From positions 101,368,942 through 101,432,941 of the forward strand of contig CM051455.1 of assembly GCA_028274465.1 (NCBI GenBank): 64,000 nucleotides of DNA. Direction: 5' to 3'. The notes under the pieces are model-generated. The model made no database searches and was not told the DNA's origin. It saw only the letters and a program-made list of their open reading frames with translations. This DNA is from Plantago ovata (Eukaryota > Streptophyta > Magnoliopsida > Lamiales > Plantaginaceae). Positions 11,377 to 21,640 of this stretch are shown piece by piece. Within the stretch, counting starts at the first letter, position 1, and each line of letters opens with the position of its first letter. Made by a program: the position numbers and the translations under genes.

Positions 11377-12271
11377 GTGCAGACTTCAGCCACGGAGACA
11401 AACAATGCAATCTGGCACTTTCACAGTGGTTGTGGAAAGCACATGACGGGCAACAAGAATAACCTTATAAACTATAGACGGTGGTCTAAAGGTCCAACAA
11501 TAAGGTTTGCTGGTTGAGGCTCTGGTTCTACAATAGGTTATGGTGACGTGAAGTTAGGATGCATTACCATTTCGGGAGTTCTTTATGTCAAAAATCTTAA
11601 GTTTAACCTTTTCAGCATGAGTCAATTTGCTGATAAAGGATACTTCATCAAAATCAAAAGTGATGAATGTAAACTTATAGACTTTGAGACAAAGAAGGTT
11701 ATTATGGTTGCTAGAAGATCAGGAGGTTTGTACACTGTAGATTGGTCTTCAGCAATCGTTGAAAAATGCCTTGTCTCAGATCACGATTGCCTTGCTGAAA
11801 AAGCATGGTTATGGCATAAACGAACAAGTCACCTAAACTTCAAGACACTGAATAAGCTGTCTAAAAAGGCACTTGTAGTTGGATTACCTAAAGTTACTTT
11901 CAAGAAGGATGGTGTTTGCAATGCATGTCAGCAAGGAAAGCAAACCAAATCTTCTTTTAAGAACAAGGCAGTACCGTCAACTACAAAACCTTTACAACTC
12001 TTGCACATGGACTTGTTTGAATCTTCTTCAACAAGCTATGCTAGTAAGAAGTATGGTCTGGTGGTGGTAGATGACTATTCAAGATTCACTTGGGTAGTAT
12101 TTATCAAGCACAAGTCTGAAACAAGGACTGAAATACCTAACTTGATGAATAAGTTTGAAGTCATGAAAAATAACATGGTAAAAGTCATAAGAACAGACCA
12201 TGGTACTGAGTTTGTGTACCAGTACATAACTGAGTATTGCACTTCAAAAGGCATACAACTTCAGTTATCCT
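11377..12271 (+). pseudogene. B protease and integrase N-terminal part, broken
   Basis: Protease similarity starts just after gag (W-H-F-x-S-G-C-G-K-H-M). The catalytic Asp codon is CAC (His) at 11422-11424, while C has GAC, so this protease should be dead. TGA at 11515-11517 adds a stop. Integrase follows with W-L-W-H-K-R-T-S-H at about 11806-11832, C-x2-C near 11918-11928, and the core through RTDHGTEF near 12195. The reading frame is then cut at 12271 by G1. The rest of the core, with the catalytic Glu, resumes at 32644. Confidence 0.88.
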
Positions 12272-12892
12272 TGATGAACGTGTATTTTACACTTTCATTC
12301 GAGTCTTTTTCACCAATTTAGCTATCCTCTACGTTAATTTAGATTATATTTTAGTGCATTTTATTAGAATAGTGTCACGTTTCCCTTTTCTTTGCATATT
12401 TCAGGTTTTAGGTGAAAAACGTACTTTTGATGGGCAATTATGGTAAAGAGAATGAAGTTTTGGTGCTACGAGATCACCTGTAGTGTGTCAAGGAGTATCA
12501 GGACGAGTTTCAAGGCCAAGGAGAGCATGAAAGATTTGAGATATCTTGTATGAGGCGGAAACGGTAGTTCATTCGGAGTTCGGATGAAGATTTTGGAGCC
12601 CTTGAAGTGAAATTCGGAAGTTCCATTTGCATAGTCTTTGTATTTTGGGCACCGGTCTTTCATACGATATTGGATTGGGATAAGGTTACGTGCCAATCCG
12701 AGTTCGGACGCGCCCGGAATCTCTGTTCAAAAACTTGAGAACTTGCTGCCCGTGGGAGGCGGTTCGCCTCCCACGCCAGGCGGTTCGCCCCACGTCTGCG
12801 GAAACCTACATATAGTTTTGCCTATTCTACGTTTTTCAGACTTTAGACCCAATTTTTTAGAGGCATAAACCTAGAGACTTGTTCTGGGTATT
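12272..12892 (+). repeat. G1 5' LTR, left part
   Basis: This matches 31311-31960 of the G1 3' LTR and is cut by element C after GTATT (12888-12892). It contains a GC-rich perfect hairpin at 12752-12774 with 10-bp arms GTGGGAGGCG and CGCCTCCCAC. It lacks about 30 bases present in the 3' LTR near 31727-31758. Confidence 0.9.
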
Positions 12893-14496
12893 TGTTGGTC
12901 CCTTTAAACGACAAGAAAAGACTAGAGGGGGGGGGGGGTTGAATAGTCTTTTGAAACTTTCGTCGTTTAAAACTTTCTCAGCAAGTGCTTATTACTTTTC
13001 AGTAATGAGTTTGCTGATACTTAACTTTCTCAGCAAGCGCAAGTTACTTTGCAGTAACTATGTTTGCTGATACTTAAAATCAGAGAGCGGAAGTCTTTGA
13101 TACAATAAGTGCTCTTTCAGCAAATGAAGGTTTCAGCAAGTGATGTGAGTGACTGTGTACAGAAAGATATGATTTGCTGAAAACTAAATACAGTAAGTAA
13201 ATCACACAAACACTTTTATAGTGGTATCTGAGAGTGGCGTAATCTATCAACTAATCCACTTTGTCCTTTCTAGGACTGAATCCACTAAGATAAGATTGAG
13301 GTTCCTTACAACACCTATCTAGAGCGATTCAAACAGAAACCAAAGCACACTTGCTTCGTCTCCAACCTAATCTAGAGAACGCAACCTTGTTCTCCACCAA
13401 ACTTGGTACTTTTAATCAGCAAACTTATGCTCGATTAAGTTCCCCCTGAATATCACGCCTGAAAGGGTGTATTTTCAGTTAGAGAGATTTGGGATGAGAT
13501 AACTTAATTATAACTTATTCAGTTACAACAAGTAATCTAACAAACAAAACTTTGAATACTTTGCAGTAAACAAGTTTGATTGTTTTTGGTGTCAAGACTT
13601 GTTCTTGTTTGAAAGAAAGAAAGAACACTTAACTAATTTCTTAGCCGTGTAAATTCTACTTTTTCACAAGTAGCTTTTTCAAGCTTTAAGTCTTGGAACG
13701 GATCAATGGCAGTATAGAGTATTGAAGGGTTTGTGAGTTTAAGCACAAGTGAGAGTATGATCATGTTGTTGACACACTTCAACTCTTTGCTGGATGACCT
13801 CTATTTATAGTTAAAATAAGGAGCTGTTTGAATTTTAAATTCCAAGGCTTTTGTTCCTTAAGATGTCACTATCTTGCTTTTGTACTTTCAGCAGCGTCCT
13901 TGTTTGTCTTCTAGTCTTCATGTCCTTCGCGTGCAAGCTTTTCATTTAATGCTTATTTCAATAGAATTCAAACAGTAACATTGGAGCGTAAATTTAAGTA
14001 CTTTCAGCAAGAGGTCACATATGTTCCATCAGCAAGTGGTCAGTCTCAGTTTCAGCAAGCACAACCTACTCTGTCTTTCAGATTTTCACTTATGCAATGC
14101 TGTTGCTGAAGTTTCCACTTTCTGAGCAACATGTGCCTTTGTAGATACCAGTCTTCAGAAATCTTCTAGTCTTCAGATCTTCAAATTCTTCAAGTCTTCA
14201 GATCTTCAAAATATTCAAGATTCTGAGCGGTTCTAAATGCTTCAATAGTTTGTTTGTAAAAACAAAGTACATCGTCAGCAAATGCTTCAATAGGTCATTT
14301 TCTTTTCAGAAAACAAGATACATCATAAGCTTTAAAAACCAACCTATCTAGCACCTATTCTAAGTCTTCAGCAAACGTTCCTCTTTTACAATGTCCTTAA
14401 AATTCTAAATTCCTATGGACCTTAAGAGTACTAGTTACTGGACTTTCCTTAATTTAGCATGGTTAATTGCTCATCAAAATTACAAGTTTCCTAACA
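12893..14496 (-). repeat. C 3' LTR
   Basis: On the minus strand it runs TGTTAGGAAACTTG to GGGACCAACA, about 1604 bp. It is nearly identical to 24174-25772, apart from scattered substitutions and a length change in the G-run near 12925-12936. A TATA box lies in reverse near 13797-13808. Confidence 0.92.
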
Positions 14497-14510
14497 AATT
14501 TCCCCCTTTT
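14497..14510 (-). other. C polypurine tract
   Basis: On the minus strand AAAAGGGGGAAATT directly precedes the 3' LTR start TGTTAGG. Confidence 0.8.
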
Positions 14511-14762
14511 TGATGTTAGCAATCCATGGCTAAATTAATTGTTACCCTTTTAGAGGTTTCTGATGTTTGAATAAATCAGTTGATTAATGCAAGCATACTT
14601 GAATAATTAAACAGTAAGCATAAGTAAATTGCATAATCAAAAACCAATAAGAGTCGAAAGCTTCATTACTGATAGTTATCTTTCAGAAGTTTACAAGAAG
14701 TAGCAGAGATAACTTAAACAGAATCAGCAAATAAAAACTTTAACAAAAACTATCACAGAGAG

Positions 14763-17361
14763 TTAAGCTCTTCCAGAAGATTTTCTCAAAATCTCTCTTA
14801 CACTCTTCTCAGCAAGTGCAGTAAATTCAACACAGTCCTTTTCGTAGTTTTCCAGAAGCCTACGGACTTGTAGTTGAAGAATTCTTGCATTTTTGCAGGC
14901 AGTATGATGATGTTTTTCAGCATTCATTTCCATGTAGTGAGTTACCCACAAATGCATGCCCCAATTGCTGGCATGGAGAAGCTGTGTATCTGAAATGCTT
15001 TTAGGATGAATCTTTCTTACCCAGAGAAGATCTTCTTCTTGATCCTTAGCAGTAAGATAGAAGTACTCATAAGGAATCAATCCAAGTCTCTTCTTTGTTT
15101 TCTTGGTTACTGGGTCAGAGTAGTAAGCAATGCCAGGTGGTTTTATTAGATTTGGTTCTTGTCTATAAGTCTTACCAATGACAGTTCTTCTTATTGAGAC
15201 CTCAAGATTCAACCATCTCCTAGTAATATTTCTTGGGAGGGATTCTTCCCTTTGTTTTCTTTGTACCTTGAGTTCAATCCATGTGAACATTTGGTTCAAT
15301 ATGGCTGTAGGAAAGAACTCATTCACTAGCAAATCTTCCAGCTTTAAGATCCAGCAACCATGAATGTTTCTGATCACATTCTGAGTGGTTTCATCATTGC
15401 TTGTCTTTGTATATTCGATGCCGAAGCCAATAGCAATGCTGGCCAGCCTCTTTTCTTCCTGTCTTTGCCTTCTTCTTCTTGATTTGGCATTGTCTTGATC
15501 TCTTGCTGAAGAGTCAGACGAGAAATTCTTTGAGTGGCCAGACGGAGTCAAGGNNNNNNNNNNNNNNNNNNNNNNNNNNNNNNNNNNNNNNNNNNNNNNN
15601 NNNNNNNNNNNNNNNNNNNNNNNNNNNNNNNNNNNNNNNNNNNNNNNNNNNNNTTTGTGTTTCAGCAACTTCTGGAACTTGAACCATTGCTGTCTCAGCA
15701 ACTGGTCCTTCAGCAAGGGGGTTTCAGCAACTTGATGATGCTTGTTCAGCAACCATCTTTTCAGCAGCATCAGCAAGTGCCGCCTTTTGCAGATCAGCAG
15801 CAATATCACTGCTGGTTCCATAGTTTGATCATCTAGATTATCTACAATGTAGATATCTGGGACTTGGGCAGGAATTTCATTTCCACTGCTTGTGGTCTAT
15901 TCTCAGTAGAGTTATCAACGTTAAGTTGATCATTGAAGGCTTCCGCAAACACTTCAATGTTGCTGACATAGGCTTCAGTAATTACCTTGTCAACATCTAC
16001 TGGCAAATGCGTTTCAGCATTTGTCTGGGAATTGTCTGAGAGGTCTTGGACAATAGGAACTGACTTGCGAGCCAGTGTTTTCTTTCTTGTGTTGCCTGTC
16101 CTTTTCCTCTTAGGTACGGGATTTGCTGATGACGCTGCAGTCTGAGTGTCATCATCAGCTTTCCTCTTTTTCTTGTTAGATTTCTTCAGTTTCCCAGAGT
16201 CGTCAGTAGTTGCATTTTCAGCAACGGTGTTGTACACGTACCTTGTTGACATCTACAGCAGTTTCATTTTGTCACCACCATCAACAGCAGTTTCATCTCT
16301 AAGTTGCTGAGTGGTGACATCTGCAGCTGTTGTATACCTTTCTTGCTGGCTTGTGCTGACAACATTTGCAGCTGTTGTCTTTTTTGATTTTTAGTTTCTT
16401 GCCAGCAGTCTTAGGTACATTCTGCTTGTAGAAAGATCTTCCCACATTGCATACAGATTTCTTGATTGGCAATGGGTTTCTCAGCTGAATCCTGAAATGT
16501 TCAAGGATATAGCATATCTTTTTCCATACATAACTGGAAAGGAAGGTGAGACCTTGTTGTCTTCTACCTTTACCTTAAACTTAGTAACACAATCAACAAG
16601 CCTGTTGAAATGTACTTAGCCCAGTTAAGTTCCGTTTTTTTTCATGGATATGCATCAGCAGCGGCCATCTTCTCAGGCCTACTTGGTCAATTCCTCCAAC
16701 TTGGGAGTCAAGAACTTTATTGTAGCAGAGCTACTAGACCAAGTGAATGGCAGAGATGCTTCTCTTAACGTGCTTTGTCCAAGTCACGGGAGCAATCTCT
16801 CCTTTCTTCATTTCTCATTTCTGACGTCACTGTAGAAAGCTTCAATTTCTTCGTCAGTGGCAGTGACGTCATCTTCAGTTCCAGTGGTTGGAATCTGAAA
16901 GATTCCGCTAAATCAGTCCATTTCAGGACGATTTGCGTGTTCTGAACTGTAGTAAAGATCACTTTTTCAGTGACTCCTTTACTATCAGTAAGGGACTGGA
17001 TTTCTGCATTGTTGTAGAATTCCATTGTATCTATCATGCTCACTTGCTTAGTGCGAGCAGATATAAAGTTCATGAGGCCTTGCTGCTTGATAAACTCAAG
17101 CGCCTCTTCATTCTCGTCATCGAGTTCTTGTTCATAAAGTACCTAATGTACTTCTCCTTTGCAAAACCTCCCCATTGCATCAACATCTCACACTTTGCAG
17201 TGTCAAGATATGACGGAGGCATAGGTTTTTCGATATTCTATCGTTTTTCAACACAACTTTCGTTGTGTTTTTGCCGGAGTAGTCACCGGAGCAGTGTGTG
17301 TTTCAGCACTGTCAACCTTAGATGACTTTGAGGACTTAGAAGACTGTCTCTTTGGTGCCAT
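14763..17361 (-). pseudogene. Extra ORF of C, plant-transposon-protein-like, broken
   Basis: This lies between pol and the 3' LTR, where some sireviruses carry an env-like ORF. The start is ATG at 17361 (MAPKRQSSKSSKSSK), followed by a Ser/Thr/Lys-rich N-terminus. A central part reads FISARTKQVSMIDTMEFYNN, resembling the 'putative plant transposon protein' domain also suggested for the ORF at 53968. Then come low-complexity Ala/Lys-rich segments (15842-16252) and a conserved C-terminal block ending at 14763. Several frame changes (near 17225, 17100, 16890 and 16400) and the N gap break it. I see no signal peptide or membrane span, so an envelope function is not supported. The true function is unknown. 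Confidence 0.6.
15554..15653. other. Assembly gap of 100 N
   Basis: Exactly 100 N bases lie within the extra ORF of C. This is probably a placeholder of unknown true length, in an Ala/Gln-rich low-complexity stretch. Confidence 0.99.
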
Positions 17362-17490
17362 TTCTTATATAGAGAAGAAATGTGTACGAAAAAAGATAGT
17401 TTGCTTTTTGACCGGAGGTACAGTAGATTCAGGCTAAAATTTGCAGAGAAAGGAAATGTGAGTTAAAGAATTTTGTCATTTCTCTAACTC

Positions 17491-17504
17491 CTTCTTTATA
17501 TAGT
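17491..17504 (-). promoter_or_regulatory. Candidate TATA box upstream of the extra ORF of C
   Basis: On the minus strand ACTATATAAAGAAG lies about 130-140 bases upstream of the ATG at 17361, with a purine/pyrimidine-rich leader between. It would allow the extra ORF to be transcribed apart from the genomic RNA. Only sequence context supports it. Confidence 0.4.
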
Positions 17505-17888
17505 GTCTCTGATGTGTGAGAAACTCAATCGATTTGAGCTCTCAGCAAGGGTAAAACAGAGAAACACAGGCGTTAGTGGAGCCTTTGCATTAATGCGTAG
17601 TGGCCCACTAACTAAAACCGTCAGAGCACTCTCTCTTTGTTTTGTTAACCGTTAGATTAGTAACTCCTTTTAATCAATGGCCACGATTGAATTTCATGTC
17701 ATGATTATTACGAGTTTATCTGTGCCCGATTAACGTCACAAATTGATTTTACCGAGTTTTAAGGGATTAGATTGCTTGCTGAAATAGACAAGAATCTTTT
17801 CAGCGAGTTTGAATTATCAACCTAGATACTTGCTGAAAGTTCCCCCTTACTTAGATATCTCATATTTTCTTAAGTTTAAAAGATATTT

Positions 17889-18241
17889 CTGATTTCCCGT
17901 ATCAGTAAATTCTTTGTACTTGAGATATCCTTTGGTAAAATCTGAGAGATGAGTTTTGCTCTTTTTCTGAGTTCCCGTCTCAGAATATTCCCTTGATACT
18001 TGAATACCTGTTTCAGTATCTTTGATTGTCTGAATGCCTGTTTCAGCAATCCTTAAGTTTTCTCTTACTGAGTGCCTGTCTCAGCAAGTGATCAAGTTTC
18101 CTAACAAATACCCGTTTTGAAGGAATTACTTGCTGAATGCCTGTTTCAGCAATCATGTAGTGACTTATCATTTCTTAGAAGAAATTAGTGACGGAGCTTT
18201 TAAGTAAGAATACTTTGGCTTGCTGAATACCTGTTTCAGCA
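17889..18241 (-). repeat. Array of eight hairpins with shared loop TNCCYGT
   Basis: Read on the plus strand, eight short inverted repeats enclose a 7-base loop TNCCYGT. They lie at 17889-17905, 17965-17985, 17995-18020, 18024-18051, 18068-18084, 18105-18119, 18130-18152 and 18221-18241. Stems differ but pair: CTGAT/ATCAG, CTGAG/CTCAG, CAAA/TTTG, TTGCTGAA/TTCAGCAA. In the element RNA the loop reads ACRGGNA. The array fills the spacer between RNase H and the extra ORF, where there is no open frame. Function unknown. Confidence 0.75.
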
Positions 18242-18258
18242 TTCTGCCAATGTATCCT

Positions 18259-20353
18259 TTATTGAGGTAGTTCAATCAATCCAAGGTTATACCTTAGCAT
18301 TGCGAACCTATTATCTGGTAGGGGCTTGGTAAAGATGTCAGCAAGCTGATCATCAGTGCCTACTTTCACAACCTCAATATCTCCTTTTTCCACATGATCT
18401 CTAATGAAATGATGTCTAATATCAATGTGCTTAGTCCTTGAGTGAAACTTAGGATTTTGCGTGATAGCAATAGCACTTGTATTATCACAAAAGATTGGTG
18501 TTTTCTTTGCAGAAATACCATAATCTCTTAATTGTTGCTGAATCCATAGGATTTGAGCTGTGCAACAACCAGCTGCAATGTATTCAGATTCAGTGGATGA
18601 ATTGGCAACACAGTTTGCTTCTTGCTGAACCATGATATTAATCTAGTACCCAAAAACTGACAAGTTCCAGAGGTACTTTTTCTATCAAGAGTTGATCCTC
18701 CATGATCAGCATCAGAATAACCAACCAATTCAAGTCCAGAATCTTTAGGATACCATAATCCAACATTGACTGTACCTTTGACATATTTCAGTATCTTGAT
18801 TGCCTTTTTGTAGTGTGATTCTCTTGGATCAGATTGGAATCTTGCACACACACAAAAACATACTGAATGTCAGGTCTACTTGCTGTTAAATACAACAAGG
18901 AACCAATGAGCTTCCTATACTTGTGTTCTTCAACACTTTTATCTTCTTTAGTATAGCCCAATTTGGTACCAACACTCATAGGGATCTTTTCAGGTTTCTC
19001 ATCCTCTTTGATCCTAAACTTTATGAGCATTTCTTTCGCATACTTTGCTTGATTTATGAATATCCATCTTTGAGTTGCTTGACATGCAATCCTAGGAAAT
19101 AATTCAATTTACCCATCATACTCATTTCAAACTTATTTGTCATGATTTTGGCAAAATCATCACAAAGTTGCTTGTCCTTAGATCCAAAATGATGTCATCC
19201 ACATAAATTTGAACTAAGAGTATTTTACCATCATGGTTCATGTAAATAAGGTTTTGTCAACTTCACCTTTCTTGAAACCATTTTCCAGCAAGAACTTAGC
19301 CAAGGTATCATACCATGCTCTTGGTGCTTGCTTTAGACCATATACAACTTTCTGAAGCTTGTATACCATCTTGATTTCTGAGGGAAGTTCAAAGCCAGGG
19401 GGTTGTTCTAGGTAGACTTCTTCAACAAGTTCACCATTCAAGAATGCACTTTTAACATCCATTTGGTAAACAATAAAGTCATTGTGAGCAGCAAAGGCCA
19501 AGAAAAGCCTAATTGCATCCAATCTTGCAACTGGTGCATAAGACTCATCATAGTCCAATCCTTCAGTCTGACAGTAACCTTGAGCAACTAACGTGCTTTA
19601 TTCTTGTTACTTCACCAGACTCACTCAGCTTGTTTCTGAACACCCATTTTGTACCAATAGCTTTCTTGCCTTCAGCAAGTGGTACAAGTTTCCAGACTTT
19701 GTTTCTTTCAAATTGATCCAGTTCTTCTTGCATTGCCTTTATCCATTCAGAATGCTTTAAAGCTTCTTCTATGGTTTTAGGTCAATTTCTGAAACAAAGC
19801 AAGAGAACAATGATTCTACTTCTACGACAGTTGCTTCTTCAGCAAGTCCATGAGTAGCTTTGGATCTAGTCACTTGGCGTTTATTAATATCGCCAATCAT
19901 ATCCGTAGAGGGATGATCTCTAATCCATTTATTAACAGGTTTTCTGCTTGTTGGATCAGGATATGTTTGCTCATCAGCATGTGACTCTTCAGTATGTACT
20001 TGTTCAGTACTACTGGGAATTTGTGTCTCTGCTGAGATTTGTTCATCAGCAACTGCTTGTTCATCATTTCTTGATTGAGGTAGCTCATCAGCAGGCACTG
20101 GAGATTGCGTAATTTCAGCAACTTCCGGAGCAACCGCGTCTTTTGCTGGAAATTCTTTGTCGTGAACTATATTTATCTTGTCATGACTAGGGGGAGGAGA
20201 GTCATTGTCAGAATCATCATTTAGTTCAATTGACTTGATTTGCCTAGCATTAGATTCAGTTCTTTGCTCATGTATGATTAACTTTTTCATACATTCTGAT
20301 ATTTCTTCTTCAGCAGGCACTCCTTGTGACTTTTCGTAGAATACAACATGCAC
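18259..20353 (-). pseudogene. C reverse transcriptase and RNase H, broken
   Basis: Pieces in order on the minus strand are as follows. A linker frame spans 20353-19769. A short shifted part follows around 19580-19760. The next frame (19558-19238) carries [27 protein letters not shown] and [13 protein letters not shown]. The YVDDI region lies near 19195-19220. Connection-domain pieces fall at 19030-18788 and 18851-18528 (LVGYSDADHGGS). RNase H at 18633-18259 has NSSTESEYIAAGCC, FCDNTSAI and HIDIRHHFIRDH, then DIFTKPLP. At least four frame changes separate these parts. The motifs themselves are still recognisable, so decay is recent relative to B. Confidence 0.88.
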
Positions 20354-20360
20354 TGATTCT

Positions 20361-21635
20361 TCAATTTTGTGCCTTTATGTTGTAAACTCTATAAGCTTTA
20401 CTATGCAAGGAGTAGCCGAGAAATATCACTTCATCTGCCTTTGGTTGAAATGTTCTTAGGTATTCTCTACCATTGTTAAGAACGAAACACTTGCAACCAA
20501 ATACTCTTAGATGAGTGATGTTAGGAGGTCTTCCAACAAACAATTCATAAGGAGTTTTGTTGTATTCCTTAGTAATCAAACATCTGTTTTGAGTATAACA
20601 GGCGGTATTAATCGCTTCAACCCAGTAGGCCTCACTTATTTCAGTGTCAGCAAGCATTGTTCTTGCGGCTTCTTTCAGGGTACGATTCTTCCGTTCAGCA
20701 ACACCGTTTTGCTGTGGTGTTCTTACTGAGGATAACTGATGTTGTATTCCTTTTGAGGTGCAATATTCAGTTATGTACTGGTTTACAAATTCAGTACCAT
20801 GGTCTGTCCTTATGACTTTTACCTTGTCATTTTTCATGACTTCAAGCTTATTCAGCAAGTTAGGTATTTCAGTCTTGGTTTCAGATTTGTGCTTGATGAA
20901 TACTACCCAAGTGAATCTTGAATAGTCATCTACCACGACTAGACCATACTTCTTACCAGCATAGCTTGTTGAAGAAGATTCAAACAAGTCCATGTGCAAG
21001 AGTTGTAAAGGTTTTGTAGTTGACGGTACTGCCTTGTTCTTGAAAGAAGATTTGGTTTGCTTTCCTTACTGACATTCATTGCAAACACCATCCTTCTTAA
21101 AAGTAACCTTAGGTAATCCAACTACAAGTGCCTTTTTAGACAGCTTATTCAGCGTCTTGAAGTTTAGATGACTTGTTCATTTATGCCATAACCATGCTTT
21201 TTCAGCAAGGCAATCGTGATCTGAGACAAGGCATTTTTCAACGATTGCTGAAGACCAATCTACGGTGTACAAGCCTCCTGATCTTCTTGCAATCATAATT
21301 ACCTTTTTAGTCTCGAAATCTATAAGTTTACATTCATCACTTTTGATTTTGATGAAGTATCATTTGTCAGCAAACTGACTCATGCTGAAAAGGTTAAACT
21401 TAAGATTTTTGACATAAAGAACTCCAGTAATGGTTATGCATCCTAACTTCACGTCACCATAGCCTTTTGTAGAACCGGAGCCTCCACCAGCAAACCTTAT
21501 TGTTGGACCTTTAGACCACCGTCTATAGTTTATAAGGTTATTCTTGTTGCCCGTCATGTGCTTTCCACAACCACTATCAAAGTGCCAGATTGCATCGTTT
21601 GTCTCCGTGGCTAAAGTCTGCACAATCAAGAGCAA
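20361..21635 (-). pseudogene. C protease and integrase, broken by three stops
   Basis: The protease active site Asp-Ser-Gly (WHFDSGCGKHM, near 21560-21575) is intact, unlike in B. Stops follow at 21360-21362 (TGA), 21177-21179 (TGA where B has CGA) and 21066-21068 (TAA where B has CAA). The last two fit C-to-T decay of methylated cytosine. Integrase catalytic residues are visible: HMDLFESS, RTDHGTEF, and NGVAERKNRT near 20690-20715 with the final Glu kept. The uninterrupted sequence around 20730-20740 is the empty site for G1 in B. Confidence 0.88.
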
Positions 21636-21640
21636 ACAAG

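Noticed and set aside
14763..17361. Retroviral-type envelope gene in element C
   Set aside because: The position fits, but no signal peptide, membrane anchor or cleavage site is visible; similarity points to a plant transposon protein.
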